Shown piece by piece: positions 1 through 8,890 of a DNA stretch of 64,000 bases; position 1 is the stretch's first letter; each line of letters starts with the position of its first letter. Both the position numbers and the translations under genes were made by a program. Origin of the DNA: a bacterium HR33 (GTDB lineage: Bacteria; Gemmatimonadota; Gemmatimonadetes; Gemmatimonadales; GWC2-71-9); assembly GCA_002923375.1 (NCBI GenBank), contig BEIJ01000002.1:789608-853607 (forward strand). Reading direction: 5' to 3'. Under the pieces are notes generated by a model. The model was not told where the DNA came from and searched no databases. It worked only from the letters and a program-made list of their open reading frames with translations.

Positions 1-2860
1 AGTTGTTACCGAGCTGGCCATTTCCGTTGAAGCCCCAGCAGTACCCCGTTCCCGCGGTGGTGACGCCGCAGGCGAAGCCGTCGCCAGCGCTGACCGAAGC
101 AAAGCTGGTCCCGGACGGCATCTGAACCGGGGTCGGCGAGGTAACCGGAGCGGTAGAGGTAGTCCCGTTACCCACGCCCCCAGCGTTGTTGTCGCCCCAG
201 CAATAGGCCACACCGCTGGTCGAGACCGCGCAGGTGAGCTGCCAGCCGGCGCTCACCTGCTTGAAGGTCTCGGCGGAGGCGACCGCCACCGGAGTAGAAG
301 AGTTGGTCGTGGTCCCGTTGCCCAGCTCTCCCCTGCCGTTGGCGCCCCAGCAGTAGATCTTGCCGTCCTGTCCCACGCCGCAGCTGTGGAAGTATCCCGT
401 GCTTATGGAGGTAAAGGCAACCGGCGAAGCCACCTTCACCGGCGCCAAAGTTCCCGTGGTAGTGCCATCTCCAAGCTGGCCGAAGGTGTTGCTCCCCCAG
501 CAGTACGCGCTCCCTGCCTCGTCCAAGGCACAGGAATAACCGACACCGGCTCCGACTTCTACGATACCGGTAGTAAGCCCGCTCACGCCCCCCGGGCTCG
601 CCCGATCGCTGGTGCTGTTGTCACCCAGTTGCCCGGTGCTGTTGAGACCCCAGCAGGCGGCAGCCCCGCCTGTACCGGCGGCGCAGGTGTGGAGAACGCC
701 CGCGGCCACCCTTCTTGCCGATAGACCGGAAACCGCCACCGGCCCGGTGTGCTCGAACGCCGTCCCGTCGCCCACCTGGCCGTATCCGTTCCAACCCCAA
801 CAGTAGGCGTTCCCGCTAGTAGCCTCGATCGCGCAGGTGTGGTAGCTCCCCGCGCTCACCGCCTGGAAAGCGATACCCGAAGACACCGCCGTGGGCTGAG
901 GGCGGTCGATCGTGCTGTTGTCTCCCACCTGGCCGTCAAAATTGTTGCCCCAGCAGTAAGTCGTCCCGGCAGCTATACCGCAGGTGGTGTACAGGCCCGC
1001 CGACAAGGTGCTGAACGTCAGGGATCCGGAGACCGACACGGGAACGTTGGAGTTAGCGAAAGCACCGTTGCCCAGCTGGCCGAAGCCTCCGTGTCCCCAG
1101 CATTTTGCGACGCCCGAAGTCGTCAAGGCGCAGGTGTGGAACCCTCCCACTGCGAGAGCGGTGAAGCTGCTTCCCACCGGCACCGGCACTGCACTGCCGG
1201 TGTTGGTCCCGTCTCCCAGCTGGCCCGAGCTATTGTCGCCCCAGCAGTAAACCTCCCCCGCCGTCGTAAGCCCGCAGGTGTGTTGCTCGCCCGCGCCGAT
1301 TTGCTGGAACGTCAGCCCTCCGGAAACCGCTACCGGCGTGGAAGAGCTCGTCGAGGTGCCGTCCCCCAGCTTGCCGTTGAAATTGGAACCCCAGCAGTAC
1401 GCTGTCCCGCCGGTATCCAAAGCGCAGGTGTGAAACCGCCCGGCGGTGATCTTTTGGTACGTTCGGCTACCGGAGACAGCGACGGGAGTGGTCCGATCTA
1501 TAGAGCTGCCGTCCCCCAGCTGCCCGTTCCCGTTCCTGCCCCAGCAGTACGCCACTCCGGTAACCGTAAGGGCGCAGCTGTGCAACCCGCCGGCCGCTAC
1601 GGTCTGGAACGATTCGCTACTCGAAACCCGCACCGGTGAAGAGAAAGCATTGCCTGAAGTACCGTTGCCCAATTCTCCGAACTCGTTCCTTCCCCAGCAA
1701 GCCACCGTCCCGTCCCCCTTCACCGCGCAGGTGTGATACCTGCCGGCACTCAGCTGCGGCACGGAAAAAGGCGCGACCTTGCAGCCGCTCCCGGTGTTGT
1801 TGGCGCCCGCCTTCACCTGGATCACCAGCTTGTAGTGACCCACCGTGTTGTTGCTCCCGAACACGCGAATGCGATAGTTGCCATCGGCGCTGATGGCGAT
1901 CTTGATCCTGGCATCTGTCGTGTCCGAGGCCAGATCGTCGTTTTCGGCCAGGAACCGCCCAGTGGAGCCGCTAAAGAGCTGCAAGAAACTGTTCAAGGGG
2001 GAACGGGGGGCAAGACGCACCGCCTGCGCCGTGATGGTAAGCGAGTCCCCGTTGCAGTCCTTTAGCTGAAACCAGTCCGAGTCAGTGGCGGGGTAGATGT
2101 TGAGGGAATCCAGCGTGAATCCGCTGCTCGACCCGAACCCCAGGTCGGTCGCCGTGGAAAAGGTGTCGCCGCTAGGCCGCAAGTCTGTGACCACCCGCGC
2201 GCTCACCGGAGCCCCTGCACGCCCGCCCTGCGAAACCGCCGAATTGACCGCCCGAGCACGAACATAAAAGGTGCCGGTGTCCGTCACGGTCACGAAGATG
2301 TTGGTGGTGTTGACCGTGCCCCTGAATGGATTGCTGAAGGCAGTGGTTCGATCGACCTCCACTATGTAGCTGGTAGCCCCCGGGACACTCTGGATGGTAA
2401 ACGTGGGACTGAACGACGAGGTGGGCGAAGGGCCCGACAAACTGACGCTAGGCACGAAACTGGCAAAACTGATCGTGGCTGTGGTATTCTGCCCCGAACG
2501 GACCTCCACCCCACTGGTCTGGCCGAAGTGATCCACTTCGCCGCCCACCAAACCCTCCACGGTCACCGTGTACGTGCCCACGGGCAGCTGGTCTATCGTC
2601 CCCGTGAAATTATTTCCGCTTCGGGTCAGCTGCACCGTCTTGGTGGTGTTCGAGGAAGTGGCTGTAGCCCGAGCGGCCTCCAAATGCGTCATCGGACCCG
2701 CCACCGCCCCGGTCGAAACCCATGCGCCCGATTCCGAAGGAACCACGATCCGCACGGCAATACCACCGGTCCCGTCGGGACGCTCCACATCCTTGCAGCC
2801 GCCTGAGAGGAAGGCGCCCACCAGCACAACGGCTAGGAGGTTGGTATCCAACCTGCTCAT
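1..2860 (-). CDS. RCC1-repeat surface lipoprotein, 3' end outside window
   Basis: The reading frame starts at ATG 2860 and is still open at base 1, giving about 953 residues. It has a lipoprotein signal with an LSGGC lipobox near residue 22, then a short beta-sandwich-like region. A PPC-like domain (DWFQL, ENDD) follows, and then at least 12 RCC1-type repeats of about 45-50 residues. Each repeat carries HTCAL and YCWG...GQLGDGT motifs, so each has a Cys pair that could form a disulfide. RCC1 blades build beta-propellers. The ATG overlaps the stop of the preceding gene (ATGA), which implies translational coupling to the PEGA protein and kinase. A surface adhesion or binding role is inferred; no enzyme motif is visible. 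Confidence 0.88.
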   Translation of the reverse strand, partial: MSRLDTNLLAVVLVGAFLSGGCKDVERPDGTGGIAVRIVVPSESGAWVSTGAVAGPMTHLEAARATATSSNTTKTVQLTRSGNNFTGTIDQLPVGTYTVTVEGLVGGEVDHFGQTSGVEVRSGQNTTATISFASFVPSVSLSGPSPTSSFSPTFTIQSVPGATSYIVEVDRTTAFSNPFRGTVNTTNIFVTVTDTGTFYVRARAVNSAVSQGGRAGAPVSARVVTDLRPSGDTFSTATDLGFGSSSGFTLDSLNIYPATDSDWFQLKDCNGDSLTITAQAVRLAPRSPLNSFLQLFSGSTGRFLAENDDLASDTTDARIKIAISADGNYRIRVFGSNNTVGHYKLVIQVKAGANNTGSGCKVAPFSVPQLSAGRYHTCAVKGDGTVACWGRNEFGELGNGTSGNAFSSPVRVSSSESFQTVAAGGLHSCALTVTGVAYCWGRNGNGQLGDGSSIDRTTPVAVSGSRTYQKITAGRFHTCALDTGGTAYCWGSNFNGKLGDGTSTSSSTPVAVSGGLTFQQIGAGEQHTCGLTTAGEVYCWGDNSSGQLGDGTNTGSAVPVPVGSSFTALAVGGFHTCALTTSGVAKCWGHGGFGQLGNGAFANSNVPVSVSGSLTFSTLSAGLYTTCGIAAGTTYCWGNNFDGQVGDNSTIDRPQPTAVSSGIAFQAVSAGSYHTCAIEATSGNAYCWGWNGYGQVGDGTAFEHTGPVAVSGLSARRVAAGVLHTCAAGTGGAAACWGLNSTGQLGDNSTSDRASPGGVSGLTTGIVEVGAGVGYSCALDEAGSAYCWGSNTFGQLGDGTTTGTLAPVKVASPVAFTSISTGYFHSCGVGQDGKIYCWGANGRGELGNGTTTNSSTPVAVASAETFKQVSAGWQLTCAVSTSGVAYCWGDNNAGGVGNGTTSTAPVTSPTPVQMPSGTSFASVSAGDGFACGVTTAGTGYCWGFNGNGQLGNN

Positions 2861-4647
2861 CTTATCCACCTGAAAATGATCGCGGGGTTCGGTACCGAGA
2901 CGCTGATCCCCCCCGGCGAAGTAGTAGTACCTCCTCCGTCGCCCCCGCCTACTCCGTCTTCGCCGCCACCCCCCAACAGCAGCAACGCGGCGGCACCGGC
3001 TCCCCCAATTCCCAGCACCGCTAACAAAATCCCCACTCCTCCGCCCCCACCCCGCCTGACTTGCGGCTCCGACGGCGCAGTGGGCTGGGCCGGAGGCTCG
3101 ACCTGGGCTACCGGCTGAAGCGCCAAGCTCAGGCGGTCGGCGACCGAAGGCCGCAGCGTAAACTCGGTCTCTCTCTGCACCTGGCCCCCGGAAACCAGCT
3201 GAATCCGATATCGTCCCATCGGCCCCGCGAAGGTGAAGGGGAGCACAGCGCTAGTGGCAAGTTCCGGCCACTGCCATCGCTCCAAAGGCTCGATCCTCAC
3301 TTCCGCCCCGGCGAGGTCGGAGCTCAGAACCACAGATCCGTAAGCATGGTTCTCCTGCAAAGCCACCTGGCCTACAGTTAGAAGGTTGGCCGCACGCACC
3401 GCCCTCCTCGCTCGATCCAGAACGGCAGCGACGCGCTCTCCCCCTACCGCACTCTCAGCGCCGGTCGCCAGGCCCACCACAGCTCCAGCGGCGTTGACGA
3501 TCAGCCCTGCATCGAATCCTTCCGGCAACACCTCGGCAAACCCCAATTGTCCAGCGGGTCCCGCCGACAGGGATACCCGAGCAGCCTCAGGCGCAGCGCA
3601 ACCCCTGATACCGAAGGCCCACGCCGGCTCTCCGGGAATCACCGTCGCTGCTGTCTCTAGGGAATCGGCCCTGAGGGTAGGCAGCCTCAGCACTGCAACA
3701 TCTGCCTGGACGTCATAGGCGGCGACTCTGATCTCCTCGCCCGCCCGCCGCCCGCCGGCCAACTCCACCTCTACCCGCTCGGCGCCCCGAATGGAGTGAT
3801 AAGGTACGAGCAGGAGGCCATCGCGCCCCACGAACGCTCCGGTCGCACAGGTCGGTGCCGTCCCGAACCGATGTACCGTAACCACCGCTAGCTGCCGGAG
3901 GACGGAAGCCCGGACGTCTTCGCTCAGCTCCCCCGGTGCCTCCGCCGGCGGCTGTGCTGGAGGTTGCGGCGCTGGAGGTCGTGCCACTACCGGGGCCGCC
4001 GGCCTGAGCTCGAAACTCACCACCGTCGTAACACCCGGAAGTATCTCCCGCCTGAGCTGCGTAGCCAGGTACCCCTCGGCGCTGGCCTGTATAGTGTACG
4101 TTCCGGCCGGCGCATTGAGACTCTGGCCGCTCTGGATCACACCCACACCTTCCACCAGAACACTCACCGGCTGCGACATTCCGGGCGACTCCACCCTCAG
4201 GGTTCCCGTCCCCGCTCCGGCGGCGGGAGCAACCCATTCGTACCGGGTGCTGCTCACCGTGTCACCCGGACTTCCAACAGCTATCTCCCGGCGAGCGGCC
4301 CGGGCTGCCTGTACCACCGCCGGGAGGAACGTGATACTGTCCACCGTCGCGTTGGGAGCGAGACGAAGGGCCCAGCGCAGCCATACCCCGGCCTCCTGCT
4401 CCCGCCGCTCCTCGGCGAGTATCTGGGCCAGAAGTTGCACGCCTCGAAACCAGACGCTGTCGGCGGGACCCTCGTTGGGGTTGAGAGCGCTCCGCAGCAG
4501 CTCCATCGCTCGAGCGGTTTCGAACTCGTCGTAGAGACGGAACGCCGCGGCTATCCGCTCGTTGCGAGTCTGCTGCGCCGCCAAAGGCGACCCTGCCGCC
4601 GCGAGCCCCACCAAAGATACCAACGCGAAGGGGAGTATCCGATTCAC
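2857..4647 (-). CDS. Secreted PEGA protein with degenerate trypsin-like domain and C-terminal TM segment
   Basis: This 596-residue protein starts with a signal peptide (cleavage near AAGSPLAAQQ) followed by a helical, TPR-like region (about 25-115). A PEGA-like domain lies at about 145-215 and a Pro-rich linker follows. Residues about 235-425 resemble a DegP/trypsin fold. The His region (LLVPYHSIRG) and Asp region (VQADVAVLRL) are recognisable, but the expected GNSGG nucleophile site reads EGFDAGLIVN, so the catalytic Ser is missing. A Gly-rich hydrophobic helix sits near the C-terminus. It begins 3 bases after the kinase gene stop and overlaps the RCC1 lipoprotein start. A non-catalytic binding role at the envelope is inferred. 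Confidence 0.8.
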   Translation of the reverse strand: MNRILPFALVSLVGLAAAGSPLAAQQTRNERIAAAFRLYDEFETARAMELLRSALNPNEGPADSVWFRGVQLLAQILAEERREQEAGVWLRWALRLAPNATVDSITFLPAVVQAARAARREIAVGSPGDTVSSTRYEWVAPAAGAGTGTLRVESPGMSQPVSVLVEGVGVIQSGQSLNAPAGTYTIQASAEGYLATQLRREILPGVTTVVSFELRPAAPVVARPPAPQPPAQPPAEAPGELSEDVRASVLRQLAVVTVHRFGTAPTCATGAFVGRDGLLLVPYHSIRGAERVEVELAGGRRAGEEIRVAAYDVQADVAVLRLPTLRADSLETAATVIPGEPAWAFGIRGCAAPEAARVSLSAGPAGQLGFAEVLPEGFDAGLIVNAAGAVVGLATGAESAVGGERVAAVLDRARRAVRAANLLTVGQVALQENHAYGSVVLSSDLAGAEVRIEPLERWQWPELATSAVLPFTFAGPMGRYRIQLVSGGQVQRETEFTLRPSVADRLSLALQPVAQVEPPAQPTAPSEPQVRRGGGGGVGILLAVLGIGGAGAAALLLLGGGGEDGVGGGDGGGTTTSPGGISVSVPNPAIIFRWIR

Positions 4648-4650
4648 GGG

Positions 4651-6642
4651 CTACCTCTCTGGGATCATTCTTATGACCATCCGTACGTTGTCCCCTGGGC
4701 GCAACGTCAGCGTCGTGTCCTTCCTGACAAAACCTTCGCGCTCGAAGACGAAAACATGCACCCCGGGTAACAGTGTGTCTACCCACCGGCTCTGTTCCCC
4801 GTGATCCACTCCGTCGACGATCAGTCTCGCCCAGGGCTGAATGCGAAGCTGCACCGTAGCCAGCCTTTCGGCAGCCGCTGCGCGAGCGCCCTCGCGGTCA
4901 GCGGGGGGTGGCCGCCCAGTTGCGACAGCCGCACCCTGGCTGCGATACACAAGCGTGTGCTCGCGACCGGCGGCTATGTTTATAACTTCCACGATAGCGG
5001 GATATCCCGCGCCTCCCATGCGGACCGTGTGTTCTCCGGGGGGCAGGTCGAACACAGTTCCTTCTCTCCGACGGCCATCTATGGCGACCATCGCACCGGA
5101 GGGGAGATTCCGAATCACCAGGCGTCCTGTAGTAGGCCTAGCCGCCGGCGGCGGAGTTCGCGCCGGTCCGGCCTGCTGTGGCCCCGCCGCTTGTCTGCCG
5201 GCTGGAGTTGGTTCGCGCGATGCAGCAGCTTGGGTGGTGTCCCCCTGTACCGGCAACGCTGTTCCACCCGCGAGCCCGGCTGCCCCGGCGGTGGTCTCCG
5301 CCGCAGAGGCGGCCGGCGTTGCCGCACCAATCCGGGGGCGGTCGAGGCTGCCTTCGGGCGTGGGCGTTTCAGTACCGGAAGCCCGGGCAGGGGGCTCCCC
5401 TGCGGGTGGCTCTCCTGAACTCGAAGCTCCCTGCTGCATCAGTACCCAGGCGCCAAGCGCCGCGCCGGCGATCACGGCCACGGAAAGCGCGAGCACAACG
5501 GCCTTACCTCTTTTTGGGGCCGGCCTGGCGGCGGGAGGACGCCCCCGAGCGGGTGCTTTAGCCCCAAAATCTCGGGCGGGCGCCTTGGTCGTGGGAAGCT
5601 GAGCCGCCTTTGCCTCGGCGGTGCCCAACATACCCGCCGGCACGGCGACGGTAACGGCGTCGGAGATCTCCGGGGCCGGGGCTTCCAAGGCTCCCGGCTC
5701 TTGCAGAGCGCGGACAAACTCGGTGACGGTGGAGAAACGCGCCTCCGGCTTCTTTTCCAGTGCCTTGTGCACCGCGCGGTAGACGTGCGCCGGTAGTCCG
5801 GGGGCCGACTCTTGGAGGGGTGGAGGCGGCACCATCACGTGTTTGTGCAGTATGTCTATCGCCGAGTCGCCTTCGAACGGGACTTGACCGGAAAGCATCC
5901 GGTAAGCCATTACCCCCACGGAATACTGGTCGGAGCGCCCTGTCACCCCCTTGCCCATTCCCTGTTCGGGCGACATGTAGTATGGGGTTCCCACCACCGA
6001 TCCCGACGCCGTGAGCGTACCCTCGGTAAGCGCTTTGGCGATCCCGAAGTCGGTGACCACCACGCGGTTTCTGGAATCCAGCATGACGTTGGCAGGCTTG
6101 ATGTCCCGGTGGATTACTTGCCGCTCATGGGCGTAGTCGAGGGCGTCGGCCACCTGGGAGAGGATCTGAACGGTTTCCTCGAGGCTGAGTTTGCCCTTCT
6201 CCTTTAGGATATCCTCCAGGGATCGCCCCTCGAGGAATTTCATGGCGTACCAGAAGATTCTGCCGCCGGAAGAGATTCGGTAAATGGGTATGATGTTGGG
6301 ATGGTCCAAGGCGGCCGCAGTTTTGGCCTCTCGCATGAAACGCTCGACACCGTGGCCGAAGGTGAGCTCCGGAGGTAGGACCTTGATCGCCACTTTTCGC
6401 GATAGGTGGATCTCCGTGGCCAGATACACCACCGCCATGCCGCCGCGTCCCAGGAGGCGCTCTATTTCGAACTCTCCGGCGGTGTCCTCCCGCAAGAGCT
6501 GCTCCATGTGGGCGAAGGCGGAGCGGTCCATGGCGGCGGTCGCGGCCGCCTGCCCCTCCGCGTCGGAAACCTGCGAGCCGCAGTTGTGGCAGAAACGCGC
6601 GTCGTCGGGAACGGGCGTCGCGCAGTGGGCGCACTTTATCAC
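4651..6642 (-). CDS. Membrane Ser/Thr protein kinase with N-terminal zinc ribbon and C-terminal PEGA domains
   Basis: This 663-residue protein has a GTG start and opens with a CxxC...CxxC zinc ribbon (Cys 4, 7, 18, 21). The Hanks-type kinase domain spans about 55-320 and contains GRGGMAVVY, VAIKVL, HRDIKPANVML, DFGIAKAL and GTPYYMSPEQ, so all catalytic motifs are intact. A single TM segment (about 385-408) and a Pro/Ala-rich linker lead to two PEGA-like domains (about 515-660), which would lie outside the membrane. The gene heads a three-gene operon with the PEGA/pseudoprotease and RCC1 lipoprotein, separated from the M16 gene upstream by 127 bases. It probably senses envelope state; the substrates are unknown. 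Confidence 0.95.
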   Translation of the reverse strand: MIKCAHCATPVPDDARFCHNCGSQVSDAEGQAAATAAMDRSAFAHMEQLLREDTAGEFEIERLLGRGGMAVVYLATEIHLSRKVAIKVLPPELTFGHGVERFMREAKTAAALDHPNIIPIYRISSGGRIFWYAMKFLEGRSLEDILKEKGKLSLEETVQILSQVADALDYAHERQVIHRDIKPANVMLDSRNRVVVTDFGIAKALTEGTLTASGSVVGTPYYMSPEQGMGKGVTGRSDQYSVGVMAYRMLSGQVPFEGDSAIDILHKHVMVPPPPLQESAPGLPAHVYRAVHKALEKKPEARFSTVTEFVRALQEPGALEAPAPEISDAVTVAVPAGMLGTAEAKAAQLPTTKAPARDFGAKAPARGRPPAARPAPKRGKAVVLALSVAVIAGAALGAWVLMQQGASSSGEPPAGEPPARASGTETPTPEGSLDRPRIGAATPAASAAETTAGAAGLAGGTALPVQGDTTQAAASREPTPAGRQAAGPQQAGPARTPPPAARPTTGRLVIRNLPSGAMVAIDGRRREGTVFDLPPGEHTVRMGGAGYPAIVEVINIAAGREHTLVYRSQGAAVATGRPPPADREGARAAAAERLATVQLRIQPWARLIVDGVDHGEQSRWVDTLLPGVHVFVFEREGFVRKDTTLTLRPGDNVRMVIRMIPER

Positions 6643-6769
6643 AGTGGAACCTCGCCGGTTCTCATCGGCTCCCCAACGTTCGAGGGATCGCCTCTTCCGC
6701 CAACTTTCGCCCCGCAGCGGGACCGCAATGACCCGACAGCTTTCCTTCCCCCGCCAAACCCCGGGCCGC

Positions 6770-8890
6770 TCACTCGCGCCGGCTCGCTGTCAGCTCGAAG
6801 GTGAGCGGCTGGCCTACTATCTCGATCTTGACCAACCTGCGCGGCGCCTCCCGAGTCACGTAGAAGACGAAGGGCTGCGGCGTGCCGCTCACTTCTACCC
6901 GATATACCGGGAAATCGCCCGCCGGAACCGTGAGATCGCTCACACCCGCCACTTTCACCGTGAGGATCCGGGTCCGCTCTTCGGCGGGCTCAAAGACCGG
7001 AAGGGAAAAAGTCGACCCTTCGGCCAAGGGTAGAGCCGCTACCAGAGGCTGAAAAGCACTGGCATCCAGGGTACCCTCCGCCACGGTGGTATCCACTTCC
7101 ACCACCCTGGGAGTACCGGCCCTCGGATCCGGCGTTTGGGCCCGCCCCCGCACGCGGCCCCCCTGGTAGCTGACCGCGGTCTCCAGATTCTGGCCCGCCG
7201 CTTGACCGGTCCTTTCCACCGAACGCACCGCGAGAGTGTTGGGATCCAGCCGCACGACCGTCTTCTGGCGCAATCCCACGGCGGCTATGACGGTCTCCTC
7301 GGTGTAGACCAGACTGTCGGGGAAGCGGGCCCACTCGGCCGTCATGTAACCGAAGGGGTTGCCCTGCACTAGCACTTGAAAGGAATCGCGCCCGGCAACC
7401 AGCTGGGCAGGATCGAAGGTTACGGCTTCAGCTTTTGGCTTGAGATCCTCGACTGTCAGCGGCTTGCCCTCGGGATCCACGATCCTGACCGGGGCGATCT
7501 TTACCAGCTTGTCGTATATAGCTTCCCCGTCTCCTACGACCACGATCACTGCCGAGTCCGGCCTGATCACCCGCCGCGCCGCATTGCGAATATCAGCGGC
7601 GGTTACCGCCGCTAGGCGCTCCCGGTAGCTTCGCAGGTAATCGTCGCCCAAGCCTAGCAGCTTCACTGTGGTTACCTGGGAAGCGATCTGCTGCGGGGTC
7701 TCGATGGACCTGGGGAACGATCCGATGAGATAACCTTTGGCGGCGGCGAGCTCGCTGTCGGGTACAATTTCCGTTCTAAAGCGCCTCAGCTGCGCCAGAA
7801 GCTCGACCAGCGCGCTGTCGGTGACCGGAGTTCTCACCTCGGTATTGGCGGCGAAGAAGCCCGGTCCCGAGCGGCGGGTCACGCTGGAATACGCGCCGTA
7901 GGTCCACCCCTTCTGTTCGCGCAAAATCTTAAAGAGCCGCGCGTCGGTGCCGCCCCCCAGAATGCGGTTCCCTACCGTGATCGCGTAGTAGACGGGGTCG
8001 CGGGGTCCCATTGCAAGGTTGCCCACCAGAATATTGGACTGAGCCGACCCCGGCCGGTGGACCAGCAGGATTTGCGTGGGGCGCGGGGCGGGCGGTTCCG
8101 GGTCGGAAGCCGCGGTCGGAGCGGACCCGCTCCATCCCCGCAAGTAGCGCTCGAGAAGCTCCCTCGCCCCTGCGAGGGTCATGTCCCCGGCCACGATCAG
8201 ATAGGCTCCGCCCGGCTTGAGCCGCGACCGCGCGAACTGGACCACATCGTCTCGACTCAGCGCCGCCAGAGAGCTCTCGGTCATAGATCTGCCGTAGGGA
8301 TGATCCCCATAGAGCTCCCGCGCGAAAAACCTACGGGCCAGCGTCCCGGGGTCCGACTTTTCCAATTGCAACTGAGACTGGAACCGCCTCACGGCCAGAT
8401 CGAACTCGCTTTGAGGAAAGGAAGCGTTGAGCAAGACGTCCGCGAGCAGCTCGAGGGCCAGTTCGACATGGTCGGTGAGAACCGTGCTGGAGACCGTGAA
8501 CCAGTCGGCTCCCGCCGTCGCGCTCAGCGATCCGCCGACTCCTTCTATGGCAGCGGCGATTTGATCGGCCGTGCGGCTCGGTGTTCCTTTGGTGAGCAGC
8601 GCCGCCGTCAACTCCGCCAGCCCTTCTTTGCCGGCGGGGTCGTAGCGGGATCCTGCGGGGAACGCCAGCGAGAGACTGACAATCGGGAGCTCGTGGTTCT
8701 CCACCAAAATGACCTGCACCCCGTTGGAGAGCCGCACTTCTTGGAACGGGGGGAACTGCATCGGGCGCAGCGGCGCCGCCGGGGGCGGGCTGGGCGGAAA
8801 CTGAGCTCCGGCCGTCCGCGGTATCCACCAGCCGAGCGCCGGCAGCAGCGCACAGGCTGCGGTAACGGAGAGGCGAGCGCGGCGGATCAT
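6770..8890 (-). CDS. M16-family peptidase-like protein lacking the zinc site
   Basis: This 706-residue secreted protein has a signal peptide ending near TAGA-QF. Residues about 45-465 match the two-domain M16 (insulinase/processing peptidase) fold, with the RLSNGVQVILVENHELP opening. The HxxEH zinc site is replaced by GLAELTAALL, so both His and the Glu are gone. A C-terminal extension of about 230 residues resembles a lipoprotein-sorting or DUF3108-like beta domain. It overlaps the preceding catalytic M16 gene by ATGA. By analogy with PqqF-like and mitochondrial heterodimers, it is probably the non-catalytic partner of that peptidase. Confidence 0.9.
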   Translation of the reverse strand: MIRRARLSVTAACALLPALGWWIPRTAGAQFPPSPPPAAPLRPMQFPPFQEVRLSNGVQVILVENHELPIVSLSLAFPAGSRYDPAGKEGLAELTAALLTKGTPSRTADQIAAAIEGVGGSLSATAGADWFTVSSTVLTDHVELALELLADVLLNASFPQSEFDLAVRRFQSQLQLEKSDPGTLARRFFARELYGDHPYGRSMTESSLAALSRDDVVQFARSRLKPGGAYLIVAGDMTLAGARELLERYLRGWSGSAPTAASDPEPPAPRPTQILLVHRPGSAQSNILVGNLAMGPRDPVYYAITVGNRILGGGTDARLFKILREQKGWTYGAYSSVTRRSGPGFFAANTEVRTPVTDSALVELLAQLRRFRTEIVPDSELAAAKGYLIGSFPRSIETPQQIASQVTTVKLLGLGDDYLRSYRERLAAVTAADIRNAARRVIRPDSAVIVVVGDGEAIYDKLVKIAPVRIVDPEGKPLTVEDLKPKAEAVTFDPAQLVAGRDSFQVLVQGNPFGYMTAEWARFPDSLVYTEETVIAAVGLRQKTVVRLDPNTLAVRSVERTGQAAGQNLETAVSYQGGRVRGRAQTPDPRAGTPRVVEVDTTVAEGTLDASAFQPLVAALPLAEGSTFSLPVFEPAEERTRILTVKVAGVSDLTVPAGDFPVYRVEVSGTPQPFVFYVTREAPRRLVKIEIVGQPLTFELTASRRE

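Noticed and set aside
386..2069. Several plus-strand ORFs in the first 2 kb
   Set aside because: They are antisense shadows of the RCC1 repeats, which show a clear repeated protein motif on the minus strand.
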